Below, in pieces: positions 9,061 to 17,880 of a DNA stretch of 64,000 nucleotides (positions are counted from its first letter, which is position 1; the number at the start of each line of letters is the position of its first letter). The DNA is from Chelatococcus sp. (GTDB taxonomy: Bacteria; Pseudomonadota; Alphaproteobacteria; Rhizobiales; Beijerinckiaceae), in contig QFQY01000017.1 of NCBI GenBank assembly GCA_003248805.1, forward strand, positions 18,042 to 82,041, written 5' to 3'. The translations under genes and the position numbers were made by a program. The notes under the pieces were generated by a model. It was not told the origin of the DNA. It ran no database searches and saw nothing but the letters and a program-made list of their open reading frames with translations.

Positions 9061-9951
9061 TCAGTCGTTCCTCATGCGCGGGTCGAGCAGATCGCGCAGC
9101 GCATCGCCCAGCAGGTTCACGCAGAGCACGATCGCGATGATGACGAGGCTCGGCAGCAGCGAGATATGCGGCGCGAAGAACAGCGCGTCGCGGCCGAGCG
9201 AGGCCATCATGCCGAGCTCGGCTTCCGGCGGGCGCACGCCGAGGCCGAGGAAGGAGAGCGCGGCGCCGATCAGGATGATCTGGCCGAAGCGCAGCGTCAT
9301 GAAGACGAAGACCGGCGAAAGGCAGTTCAGCGCCAGATAGCGCCAGATCAGCGTCGAGTCCGGCAGGCCGAGCGCCCGGCCGGCCTCCATATAGTCCTGT
9401 CCCATCACGACCACCGCCGCCGAGCGCGTGATCCGCGCCACGTCCGGAATGGTGGCGATGGAGAGCGCGATCACGATCGCGGTGAGGCCGGGCCCGACGA
9501 CGGCCGCCAGCGCCAGCCCGAGCAGGATCGCGGGAAAGGACAGGAGGATGTCCGAGCCGCGCATGACGTAGCCGTCAAGCCGCCGGTAGAACACGCCCAG
9601 AAGCGCGAGGAGCGCGCCGATGCCGCCGCCGATCGCGATCGAGGCGAGGCCCATCAGCAGCGTCAGCCGCGCGCCGTAGAGCAGGCGCGACAGCATGTCC
9701 CGGCCTTGCCCGTCGGTGCCGAGCCAGTGCTGCGGCAGCGAGCCCGCGCTCCAGATCGGCGGGATGAAGGGACGTCTCGTCGTCTCGTACGGATCGAAGG
9801 GCGCGATCCATGGCGCCAGCGCCGCCGCGACGACGATGACGAGGAGAATGACGGCGGCCAGCACGGCGAGCCGGTCGCGCAGCAGGCGGCGCAGCACGGC
9901 CGAGAAGCGGCCGGCCTTCACGGCCGCAGGGGACAGCGCGGCGTCAGCCAT
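9061..9951 (-). CDS. ABC transporter permease, DppC/OppC type
   Basis: The 296-residue inner-membrane permease has an N-terminal helix (VLAAVILLVIVVAAALAPW), a periplasmic loop with the family motif HWLGTDGQGRDMLSRLLYGAR and five further helices. The cytoplasmic EAA loop lies near GRALGLPDSTL. It pairs with the DppB-type permease, overlapping its 3' end by 8 bp, which indicates translational coupling. No ATPase gene is found in this operon. Confidence 0.9.
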   Translation of the reverse strand: MADAALSPAAVKAGRFSAVLRRLLRDRLAVLAAVILLVIVVAAALAPWIAPFDPYETTRRPFIPPIWSAGSLPQHWLGTDGQGRDMLSRLLYGARLTLLMGLASIAIGGGIGALLALLGVFYRRLDGYVMRGSDILLSFPAILLGLALAAVVGPGLTAIVIALSIATIPDVARITRSAAVVVMGQDYMEAGRALGLPDSTLIWRYLALNCLSPVFVFMTLRFGQIILIGAALSFLGLGVRPPEAELGMMASLGRDALFFAPHISLLPSLVIIAIVLCVNLLGDALRDLLDPRMRND

Positions 9952-10888
9952 GTTTCGCCACCCTCGGGTCGAGCACCGCGTAGAGCATGTCCACGATCAG
10001 GTTGATGATGAGAAAGGCCAGCGCCAGAACGAGGATGGCGCCCTGCGCCAGCGGGAAATCCGAGGCCAGGATCGCGCCGACCGCGAGCCGCCCGACGCCG
10101 GGCCAGGAATAGATCGTCTCGGTGACGACGGCGCCGCCGAGCAGGTAGCCGGCCTGGAGCCCGATCAGCGTCACGACCGGGATCAGGGCGTTGCGCAGCA
10201 CGTGGCGCAGCACGACGGCGCGTTCCGAGAGTCCCTTGGCGCGCGCCGTGCGGACATGGTCGGCGCCGAAGACCTCCAGCGCGGCGGTGCGGGTCATGCG
10301 GGCGATGGGGCCGATGAAGACGAGCCCGAGCGTCAGCGCCGGCAGGGCGATGGAGGCGAGCCCGTCGAGGCTCCAGAGCGGCCCGCCGCGCCCGATGAAC
10401 GGCAGCAGCCCCCATTGGTAGCCGACATACTGCATCAGGATGAGCCCGATGAAGAAGACCGGGGTGGAGACGCCGGCGACGGAGATCGCGATGACCAGCC
10501 GGTCCAGGAAGCGCCCGCGATAGACGGCGGCCAGCGTGCCGAGCGCGATGCCCAGCGGCACCGCCCAGATCAGGCAGGCCAGCATCAGCTCGACGGTGGG
10601 CCCGATCGCCTCGCCGAGCTCGGCCACGACCCCCGTATTCGAGATCAGCGAGACCCCGAGGTCGCCCTGCAGAACGCGCCAGAGATAGAGCCCGAACTGC
10701 ACGGGGATCGGCCTGTCGAGCCCGAGATCGCGCCGGATTTCGGCGACCAGCTCGGGCGACGCCGTCGGCCCGGCGACGATCGCGGCAGGATCGGCGGGGA
10801 CGAGCTGGAGCAGCAGGAACCCGAAGAACAGCACGCCGAACAGCACGGGCACGGACAGAGCCAGGCGTTGGGCGACATGGTTCAGCAT
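9944..10888 (-). CDS. ABC transporter permease, DppB/OppB type
   Basis: The product is 314 residues from the ATG at 10888 (MLNHVAQRLALSVPVL). It shows the BPD_transp_1 family layout with six helices, the N-terminal segment DLGLDRPIPVQFGLYLW and the EAA loop around TARAKGLSERAVVLRHVLRN. The open frame continues far upstream inside the amidohydrolase gene, but that part is an out-of-frame shadow, so the ATG at 10888 is chosen by homology. It lies 41 bp after the upstream amidohydrolase stop. Confidence 0.9.
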   Translation of the reverse strand: MLNHVAQRLALSVPVLFGVLFFGFLLLQLVPADPAAIVAGPTASPELVAEIRRDLGLDRPIPVQFGLYLWRVLQGDLGVSLISNTGVVAELGEAIGPTVELMLACLIWAVPLGIALGTLAAVYRGRFLDRLVIAISVAGVSTPVFFIGLILMQYVGYQWGLLPFIGRGGPLWSLDGLASIALPALTLGLVFIGPIARMTRTAALEVFGADHVRTARAKGLSERAVVLRHVLRNALIPVVTLIGLQAGYLLGGAVVTETIYSWPGVGRLAVGAILASDFPLAQGAILVLALAFLIINLIVDMLYAVLDPRVAKHG

Positions 10889-10929
10889 CGCTTCGAAGCC
10901 TTTCCGCTGCGGCGCGCGTCGGTCATCTC

Positions 10930-12549
10930 TCAGGCCTGGTACACGATCTTGCCGTCGGCGATGGTCAGGTCGCAGCGTGTCTCGTGCAAGAGCTGTTCCG
11001 GCGTCGCCTTTCCGAGATCGCGGGAGAACACGGCGACATCCGCGGCCATGCCGGGAAGCAGGCGGCCGCGGCTGGTCTCGCAGCGGTTCACATAGGCGCC
11101 GAAATCCGTATAGGCGGCGATGATCTCGTCGATGGTGATGCGCTGGTCGGGGGCGATCACCGTGCCGCGCGAGGTCTTGCGCGTCAGCATCGTGTAGATG
11201 TTCGGCCAGATGTTCACGTCGCACACCGGCGCATCCGACGAGGCGGCCGGCTTCATGCCCGCCTCCATCCAGCGCTTCATCGGGTAGCAGGCGTCGACGC
11301 GCTCCTGGTCGAGCACCGAGAGATAGAGATCGCCGAAATCGTAGATGAAGACCGGCTGCGGCACGGGTTCGATTCCGAGCCGCGCCATCCGTGCGATCTG
11401 GTCGCGCGAGTTGAAGCCGCAATGCTCGATGCGGTGGCGGCGGGCCGGATCGGGATGGGCGGCGAGAGCCTTCTCCATCGCGACGAGCGTCTGTTCGATG
11501 GCCGCGTCGCCGATGGCGTGCACGGCGAGCTGATAGCCCTTGGCGTGGTAGTCCAGCGTCAGCGCGTCCATCTCGGCATCGCTCAGGCAGAAGATGCCCT
11601 TGGTCTCGGGCTCGCCGAGATAAGGCACGCTCATCGCCGCCGTGCGTCCGCCGGCCGAGCCGTCGGTGAAGATCTTGACCGGGCCGACGCTGAGCCAGTC
11701 GTCGCCGGCCCCCGTCACCAGGCCGTCGGCAAAGCACTGCTCGACGATGCCGTTATGCCCGCCGAGCAGGCACATATTGGTGCGGACCGGCAGGCGGCCG
11801 GTGCGCTGCGCGGTGCGATAGGCCTTCACCTCGCGATATTGCGAGCGCATGCCCACGGCCGCGTCCATGACGCTGGTGATGCCGAAGGAGTTGCAATAGC
11901 GGCCGGCCCGTTCGATCGCCGCGACGAGTTCCTCGTCGCTCGGGGCGGGAATGACCTTCTTGATGTGGTCGCGGCCGTTTTCCGCCATCAGCCCGGTCAG
12001 CGAGCCGTTGACCTGTTCGATCGCGCCGCCCGCCGGAACGGGTGTCGCTTCGGTCACGCCCGCGAGCTCGAGCGCCAGCGAATTCGCGATCGAGACATGG
12101 CCGCAGGCGCGCACGATGTAGACCGGATTCTCCGGCGCGGCGCGGTCGAGCTCGGTGCGGTGCGGATGGCGCTTCACGTCGAGCTCGAACTGGTCGTAGC
12201 CCCGCGCCAGAATCCATTCGCCGGGCTTCGCCTCGGCCGCGGCCTTCGCGATCATGTCGAGAAGCCCGTCCAGCGTCCGCACGAAGCGCGGCCGGATGTC
12301 GAGCTCCTTCATGGTCAGGCCGAGCGGCAGCAGGTGGAGATGAGCCTCGTAGAGGCCGGGCGTCGCCATCCGGCCCGCGAGGTCGATGACCTGCGTGTCG
12401 GGCCCGATCAGAGGCTCCATGTCTGCCGGCGTGCCGGTGGCCAGAACCTTGCCCGCCCACAAGGCGATGGCGGTCGCGTAGCCTTCCCTCGAGCCGAGAT
12501 AGATCGGACCGTTCTGGAGAACGATGTTCGCTTTCGGCAGGCTAGGCAT
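10930..12549 (-). CDS. amidohydrolase family protein, YtcJ type
   Basis: This 539-residue protein belongs to the YtcJ/amidohydrolase-3 subfamily. Seen motifs: LYEAHLHL metal ligands, GPVKIFTDGSAGG with the likely bridging Lys, LAVHAIGD, IEHCGF and ASSDAPVCD. Typical relatives act as N-acyl amino-acid or formamide hydrolases, but most are uncharacterised. It is the first gene of the leftward operon with the two permeases and the binding protein, and probably processes the imported compound. Confidence 0.85.
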   Translation of the reverse strand: MPSLPKANIVLQNGPIYLGSREGYATAIALWAGKVLATGTPADMEPLIGPDTQVIDLAGRMATPGLYEAHLHLLPLGLTMKELDIRPRFVRTLDGLLDMIAKAAAEAKPGEWILARGYDQFELDVKRHPHRTELDRAAPENPVYIVRACGHVSIANSLALELAGVTEATPVPAGGAIEQVNGSLTGLMAENGRDHIKKVIPAPSDEELVAAIERAGRYCNSFGITSVMDAAVGMRSQYREVKAYRTAQRTGRLPVRTNMCLLGGHNGIVEQCFADGLVTGAGDDWLSVGPVKIFTDGSAGGRTAAMSVPYLGEPETKGIFCLSDAEMDALTLDYHAKGYQLAVHAIGDAAIEQTLVAMEKALAAHPDPARRHRIEHCGFNSRDQIARMARLGIEPVPQPVFIYDFGDLYLSVLDQERVDACYPMKRWMEAGMKPAASSDAPVCDVNIWPNIYTMLTRKTSRGTVIAPDQRITIDEIIAAYTDFGAYVNRCETSRGRLLPGMAADVAVFSRDLGKATPEQLLHETRCDLTIADGKIVYQA

Positions 12550-12631
12550 GAGATGTGATCCTCGCAGACCGCGAGCATTGCAAAACCTATTTTCTGCCGC
12601 AATCCGCCCGGCGTGCTAAAATTCCGCGTCT

Positions 12632-12670
12632 ATGCGCAATGATATGCTGCAATTGCGTTATTTTGCGCAT
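12632..12670. promoter_or_regulatory. candidate operator: 8-bp inverted arms around an inner palindrome
   Basis: ATGCGCAA (12632-12639) is mirrored by TTGCGCAT (12663-12670). Between them sits the perfect 8-bp palindrome GCAATTGC (12649-12656). The site lies 80-120 bp upstream of the amidohydrolase start and is more AT-rich than its surroundings, as expected of a promoter-operator. The binding regulator is unknown. Confidence 0.4.
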
Positions 12671-12896
12671 GTTCTGATCCTGCAATTCGACAGACGGGAG
12701 AAGACTTTGCTTCCCGCAGCGAAGGGGTCTGCCGCATCGTCCGGGCAGGGTTACCGCATCGCGCGGCGTGCGCGAGCGGCCGTCGAGCCGCCACGGATGC
12801 GGCCTCTGACGGGGCCTCGCGCGCAGCCGGCGTCTTCGCGCCGGTTCTCGAGCGCCGCAGCTTCGGGAGCGCCACGGGCCGCCACAAAAAAGGTGT

Positions 12897-12924
12897 AATG
12901 TGCAGCATTGTAAGCATGCTCATT
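12897..12924. promoter_or_regulatory. candidate MarR-type autoregulatory operator
   Basis: AATGTGCA (12897-12904) and TGCTCATT (12917-12924) are inverted repeats matching at 7 of 8 positions, with inner arms AGCAT/ATGCT. The site ends 18 bp before the marR-like start codon. MarR dimers usually bind AT-containing palindromes of this size that overlap their own promoter. Confidence 0.4.
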
Positions 12925-12942
12925 ATAAGGTGCGATTGACCG

Positions 12943-13413
12943 ATGCGACGCCCCCTGCGACGCGAACTCGTCTTCCAGCTCGTCGAGACGGCGCGACAGC
13001 TGCGCACCCATGTCGACCAGCGCGCGCGCCGGCGCGGCACGACGCGGGCGCAATGGGGCGTACTGGCGCGCCTGCGCCGGCTGGAGGGGCTGAATCAGGC
13101 GGCGCTCGCCGAAATGCTGGAAATGCAGCCGATCACGGTCACCCGCATGATCGACCGGCTGGAGCAGCAGGGCCTCGTCGAGCGCCGCGCCGACCCCGCC
13201 GACCGCCGCGCCCGCCGGCTCTACCTCACCGGCGAGGGCCGGGCGCTCGTCGACGGGCTCGACGAACTGCGCCACGAGATCGCCGAGCATCTGCTGGCCG
13301 GCGTCGACGATGCAGCCCTCGCCACGACGCTGGAAACGCTGGCCGTCGTGCGCGAACGCGCGCGTCTGGCCGATCCGCACTCGACCGCCACCGCGTCTGA
13401 AACCGCCGCCTGA
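12943..13413 (+). CDS. MarR family transcriptional regulator
   Basis: The 156-residue protein has a MarR winged helix-turn-helix (roughly residues 30-110): GTTRAQWGVLARLRRLEGLN, LAEMLEMQPITVTRMIDRLE and the wing LVERRADPADRRARRLYLT. The ends are helical dimerisation segments. It lies 10 bp before the RND efflux adaptor and pump genes and is most likely their local repressor, responding to a drug or phenolic ligand. An inverted repeat directly upstream is a candidate operator. Confidence 0.9.
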   Translation: MRRPLRRELVFQLVETARQLRTHVDQRARRRGTTRAQWGVLARLRRLEGLNQAALAEMLEMQPITVTRMIDRLEQQGLVERRADPADRRARRLYLTGEGRALVDGLDELRHEIAEHLLAGVDDAALATTLETLAVVRERARLADPHSTATASETAA

Positions 13414-13423
13414 AAGAAGACCC

Positions 13424-14623
13424 ATGACAAGGCCTGGACTGATCGTACTTTCCGCACTCGCGCTGGCGGCGGCCGGAGGCGTCTGGTTCGCGACGTCGCG
13501 CGGCTCGGGTGACCATGCCGCGACATCGCGGCCGTCGCGGGGCGGGGAGGGCGTTCCGGTCTCCGTCGCGACGGCGCCCGTGGCGCAGGCGGACGTGCCC
13601 GTCCGCAAGCGCGCCATCGGCTTCGTCGAGACGCCGGCGAGCGTCGTGGTGCGCTCGCGGATCGACAGCCAGATCGTCGAGCAGCATGTGACGGACGGCC
13701 AGTTCGTCGCCAAGGGCGATCTTCTCTTCACCCTGGACGACCGGGACATCAAGGCGCAGATCGCCAAGGACGAGGCCGCCATCGCCCGCGACGAGGCGAC
13801 CCATCGCCGCGCCGAGGCGGACCTCGCGCGATACCAGATGCTGCTGACGCGCAACGCCGGCACGCAGGTCCAGGTCGATCAGGCGACCGCAGACGAGGCC
13901 ACCTCGGCCGCGACGATCCTCGCAGACAAGGCGACGCTGGAGGCCGACAAGCTCAAGCTGAGCTACACCCGCATCACCGCGCCGATCGACGGGCGGGCGG
14001 GCGCCGTCCAGGTCACGCCCGGCAATCTCGTCTCGGCCAACGCCTCCGGCTCGGCGCTGATGACGATCACGCAGATGAAGCCGCTGCGCGTCACCTTCGC
14101 CTTGCCCGAGCGCGACCTGCCGGTTGTGCAGGCGGCGCTGGCGCGCGGCAAGCCTGTGCCGGTGACCGCGAAAATCCCCGACACGGACAAGCCGGCGGCG
14201 CAGGGCGTGCTGAATTTCGTCGATTCCACGGTCGACATGACCTCGGGCACCATCACCGTGAAGGCGGCTTTCGCGAATGACGATCTGGCGCTCTGGCCGG
14301 GTCAGTATGTCGATGTGGAGGTGGCCGTGGGCACGCTGCAAGACGTCGCGGTGGTGCCGACCGTCGCCGTCCAGTCCGGCCAGAAGGGCCCCTATGTCTA
14401 CGTTGCCGAAGCGGGCGGAACCGTCGCGCTGCGCCAGGTCAACGTGGCCCTGGCCGACGGGGCGCGCACCGCGATCGCCGAGGGCGTCAAGCCGGGCGAG
14501 CGTGTCGTCGTCGATGGCCAGCTCAGGCTGAAGGACGGCGCCAAGATCCGCGAGCGTGACGGGCAGGCCAAGCCGGCCGACGGTGCCAAGGGCGTGCCGG
14601 TCGCGGGAGGGGCGAATTCATGA
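13424..14623 (+). CDS. RND efflux periplasmic adaptor (membrane fusion protein, MdtA/AcrA-like)
   Basis: The 399-residue protein starts MTRPGLIVLSALALAAAGG, an N-terminal anchor or signal segment. A lipoyl-like barrel hybrid follows (VVVRSRIDSQIVEQHVTDG ... DLLFTLDDRDI), then an alpha-helical hairpin with Ala/Asp/Glu repeats (about residues 105-165) and beta-barrel domains. It bridges the inner-membrane pump and an outer-membrane channel. The ATG at 13424 follows an AAAGAAGA ribosome site. The stop overlaps the pump start as ATGA (14620-14623). No outer-membrane factor gene is adjacent. Confidence 0.9.
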   Translation: MTRPGLIVLSALALAAAGGVWFATSRGSGDHAATSRPSRGGEGVPVSVATAPVAQADVPVRKRAIGFVETPASVVVRSRIDSQIVEQHVTDGQFVAKGDLLFTLDDRDIKAQIAKDEAAIARDEATHRRAEADLARYQMLLTRNAGTQVQVDQATADEATSAATILADKATLEADKLKLSYTRITAPIDGRAGAVQVTPGNLVSANASGSALMTITQMKPLRVTFALPERDLPVVQAALARGKPVPVTAKIPDTDKPAAQGVLNFVDSTVDMTSGTITVKAAFANDDLALWPGQYVDVEVAVGTLQDVAVVPTVAVQSGQKGPYVYVAEAGGTVALRQVNVALADGARTAIAEGVKPGERVVVDGQLRLKDGAKIRERDGQAKPADGAKGVPVAGGANS

Positions 14624-17600
14624 ACATCTCCACCTTCTGCATCCGCCATCCGGTCGCGACGATCCTGATGTCGGTCGCGCTCGTGCTGGCGGGCGCCTTC
14701 GCCTATCGCGTCCTGCCGGTCGCGGCGCTGCCGCGGGCCGAATTCCCGGTCGTCAACGTCTCGGCGCAGCTCCCCGGCGCCTCGCCCGACACCATGGCGA
14801 CCTCGGTGGCGACGCCGCTGATCAAGCAGTTCGCCACCATCGCCGGCATCGACTCGATCTCGACCACCAATGCGCAGGGCTCGACCTCGATCGCGATCCA
14901 GTTCGTGCTCAACCGCAACATCGACGCGGCGGCGGCGGACGTGCAGGCGGCGATCACCCGCGCGCAGCGCCAGTTGCCGCAGGAGATGACGACCCCGCCG
15001 AGCTATCGCAAGGTCAATCCGGCCGATGCGCCGATCATCCTGATGGCGCTCAAGAGCGACGTCATCCCGCTCTCGCAGCTCGATGCCTTCGCCCAGCAGG
15101 TCATCTCGCCGGCGCTGTCGACCGTGGACGGCGTGGCGCAGGTGCTGATCTTCGGCAGCCAGAAATACGCCGTGCGCATCCAGATCGACCCCGTGGCGCT
15201 CGCCGCGCGCGGCATCGGCGTCGACGAGCTGCAATCGGCCATCACCGCGACCAACGCCAACACGCCGGTCGGCACGCTGCAGAGCTCGGCGCAGCAGCTC
15301 ACCATCCAGGCGCATACGCAGCTCGCCGACGCGAAGCAGTTCGCCAACGTCATCATCGCCACGCGCAACGGCAAGCCGGTCCGGCTCGGCGACGTCGCGA
15401 AGGTGATCGACTCGGTCGAGAACGCGCAGACCTCGAGCGCCTATGACGGCATTCCCGCCATCGTGCTCGCCGTCCAGCGCCAGCCCGACGCCAACACCGT
15501 CGAGGTGGTCGACCGGGTCAAGGCGATGCTGCCGGCCTTCTCCGAGCAGCTTCCGGCCGCCGCCTCGATCTCGCTGCTGAACGACCGCTCGACCTCGATC
15601 CGCGCGGCGGTGGAGGACGTCCAGTTCACGCTGCTGCTCACCATCGCGCTCGTGGTGATGGTCATCTTCGTCTTCCTGCGTCGCCTCGCCGCGACCTTCA
15701 TCCCGGCCATCGCGGTGCCGATCTCCATCGTGGCGACGCTGGCGGCGATGTATGCCTTCGGCTTCTCGATCGACAACATCTCGCTGCTGGGCCTGACGCT
15801 GTCGGTCGGCCTCGTCGTCGACGACGCCATCGTCATGCTGGAGAACATCGTCCGGCACATGGAGGAGGACGGTTTGCCCGCCTTCGAGGCCGCGCTGAAG
15901 GGCTCCTCCGAGATCGGCTTCACCATCGTCTCGATCTCGCTGTCGCTGGTGGCCGTGTTCATTCCCGTGCTGCTGATGGGCGGCGTGATCGGCCGCATCT
16001 TCAACGAGTTCGCCGTGGTGGTGACGGTCTCGATCCTGGCCTCGGCCTTCGTTTCGCTGACACTGACGCCGATGCTCTGCGCCCGGCTGCTGAGCGGCTA
16101 TGGCGACCATCATCGCGAAAACGCGCTCGGGCGCGTGCTGGAACGCGGTTTCTCGGCGCTGGTCACCGGCTATGACCGGACTCTCGGCCTCTGCCTCAAG
16201 GTGAAGCCCGTGATGCTGCTGGTCTTCTTCGCGACCATGGCGGGCTCGGTCTGGCTGCTGCAGACGACGCCGAAGGGCTTCTTCCCGCAGGAGGATATCG
16301 GCCAGCTCCAGGTCTCGACCGAGGCGCGGCAGGACATCTCCTTCGCTGCGATGAAGGAGTTGCAGGCGAAGGTGGCCGAGGTCTTCCGCCGCTCGCCCCA
16401 TGTCGCCCATGTCGCGTCGAGCGTCGGCGGCAGCGGCGGCGCCGCCTCCTCGCTCAATGCGGGGCGCCTCTTCGTCGAGCTCAAGCCGCAGGATCGGCGG
16501 CCGCCGCTGCCGAAAGTGCTGGCCGATCTCAGGCGCGAGACCAGCCAGATTCCCGGCATCACGGCCTATATGACGCCGGTGCAGAACCTCAACATCGGCG
16601 CTCGCTCCTCGAAGAGCCAGTATCAGCTCGTCGTTCAGGGGCTCGACCAGCCGCTGATGAACGAGTGGGCTCTGAAGCTCGCCGACGCGATGGGCCAGGA
16701 TCGCGCCCATTTCATCGACGTCACCACCGATCTCCAGAACAGCGCCTCCGAGGCGACGCTCGTCATCGACCGCGACAAGGCGAACCAGCTCAAGATCGGC
16801 GCCGACGTGCTGCGCTCGACGCTCTATTCCGGCTTCGGCGTCCGGCAGGTCTCGACCATCTACACGGCGGGCGACAGCTATCAGGTCATCGTCGAGTTCG
16901 ACCCGACCCATGGCTGGTCGCCCGACCGGCTCGACCAGATCCGCGTGCGGGCCGGCAACGGCATGCTGGTGCCGCTCGGTGCCTTCGCGCGGGTGGAGCG
17001 CACGGTCGGCCAGCTCACGGTCAACCAGCTCGGGCAAATCCCCGCCGTCACCATCTCCTACAACCTGCCGCCCGGCGTCGCGCTCGGGGACAGCGTCACG
17101 CGGATCAACGCGCTCAAGGGCGAGCTCGGCTTCCCGACGGCCTCGCTCTCGACGACGCTCGCCGGCACGGCCAAGACCTTCCAGGATTCGCTGGCCAATC
17201 AGGGCCTGCTGATCGCCGGCGCGATCCTGACGATCTACATCGTGCTGGGCATCCTCTATGAGAGTTTCATCCACCCGCTGACGATCCTGACCGGGCTGCC
17301 CTCGGCGGCGATCGGCGCGCTGGGAGCGCTCAGGCTCTTCGATCTCGATCTCTCGGTCATCGCGATCATCGGCCTGCTGATGCTGATCGGCATCGTGAAG
17401 AAGAACGCGATCATGATGATCGACGTGGCGCTCGTCCTGCGGCGAGAGGGCGCGTCGGCGGAGGAGTCGATCCACCGCGCCTGCGTGATGCGGTTCCGGC
17501 CGATCCTGATGACGACGCTTGCCGCCGTCATGGGCACGCTGCCGATCGCGATCGGCGCCGGCGCCAGCGCGGAGCTGCGCCAACCGCTCGGCATCGCGGT

Positions 17601-17766
17601 CGTCGGCGGGCTGCTGATCTCGCAGGTGCTGACGCTCTACATCACGCCAGTTCTGTTCATCTACATGGACCGGCTGGGCGAGGCAGTGGGGCGCGCCTTC
17701 GGCAAGGAGCCAGTCGGGGAACAGGCCGGCGGACATGACGGCTCGCCTGCGGGCCGTGCCACGTAG
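14620..17766 (+). CDS. RND multidrug efflux pump, inner-membrane subunit (MdtB/MdtC/AcrB-like)
   Basis: The 1048-residue protein has the standard HAE1-RND size: a first helix near residues 10-30, a large periplasmic porter domain, helices 2-6 around 335-500 including the proton-relay helix 4 motif GLVVDDAIVMLEN, a second periplasmic domain, and helices 8-12 with GIVKKNAIMMIDVAL. Drug extrusion is driven by proton influx. It is coupled to the adaptor by a 4-bp overlap and lies in the MarR-regulated operon. Confidence 0.93.
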   Translation: MNISTFCIRHPVATILMSVALVLAGAFAYRVLPVAALPRAEFPVVNVSAQLPGASPDTMATSVATPLIKQFATIAGIDSISTTNAQGSTSIAIQFVLNRNIDAAAADVQAAITRAQRQLPQEMTTPPSYRKVNPADAPIILMALKSDVIPLSQLDAFAQQVISPALSTVDGVAQVLIFGSQKYAVRIQIDPVALAARGIGVDELQSAITATNANTPVGTLQSSAQQLTIQAHTQLADAKQFANVIIATRNGKPVRLGDVAKVIDSVENAQTSSAYDGIPAIVLAVQRQPDANTVEVVDRVKAMLPAFSEQLPAAASISLLNDRSTSIRAAVEDVQFTLLLTIALVVMVIFVFLRRLAATFIPAIAVPISIVATLAAMYAFGFSIDNISLLGLTLSVGLVVDDAIVMLENIVRHMEEDGLPAFEAALKGSSEIGFTIVSISLSLVAVFIPVLLMGGVIGRIFNEFAVVVTVSILASAFVSLTLTPMLCARLLSGYGDHHRENALGRVLERGFSALVTGYDRTLGLCLKVKPVMLLVFFATMAGSVWLLQTTPKGFFPQEDIGQLQVSTEARQDISFAAMKELQAKVAEVFRRSPHVAHVASSVGGSGGAASSLNAGRLFVELKPQDRRPPLPKVLADLRRETSQIPGITAYMTPVQNLNIGARSSKSQYQLVVQGLDQPLMNEWALKLADAMGQDRAHFIDVTTDLQNSASEATLVIDRDKANQLKIGADVLRSTLYSGFGVRQVSTIYTAGDSYQVIVEFDPTHGWSPDRLDQIRVRAGNGMLVPLGAFARVERTVGQLTVNQLGQIPAVTISYNLPPGVALGDSVTRINALKGELGFPTASLSTTLAGTAKTFQDSLANQGLLIAGAILTIYIVLGILYESFIHPLTILTGLPSAAIGALGALRLFDLDLSVIAIIGLLMLIGIVKKNAIMMIDVALVLRREGASAEESIHRACVMRFRPILMTTLAAVMGTLPIAIGAGASAELRQPLGIAVVGGLLISQVLTLYITPVLFIYMDRLGEAVGRAFGKEPVGEQAGGHDGSPAGRAT

Positions 17767-17880
17767 AAGCCGCAGGCCTTGGAGCGACCGGAGCGCGGCG
17801 GCGCCGATGTCGCTCCTAAGAAGGGACGGTGCTCGGCGGACGAGCCCAGCGAGATGACGGGCGGGCAGGGTGCCGCCACC

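Larger units (their letters stand above)
12550..12942. other. 393-bp divergent intergenic region
   Basis: This stretch separates the leftward amidohydrolase/transporter operon from the rightward MarR/efflux operon. It contains two inverted-repeat candidates (12632-12670 and 12897-12924), listed separately. The middle part (about 12680-12890) is GC-rich and open in several frames, but shows no convincing ribosome site or recognisable protein, so no gene is called there. Confidence 0.6.

Noticed and set aside
12680..12890. Small genes in the gap before marR
   Set aside because: Short open frames occur on both strands but have no convincing ribosome site and no recognisable product.
14398..17736. 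Very long open frame on the reverse strand opposite the RND pump
   Set aside because: High GC gives long antisense frames. The translation is Arg/Asp/His-rich low-complexity sequence with no known motif, and the forward strand encodes a full-length pump.
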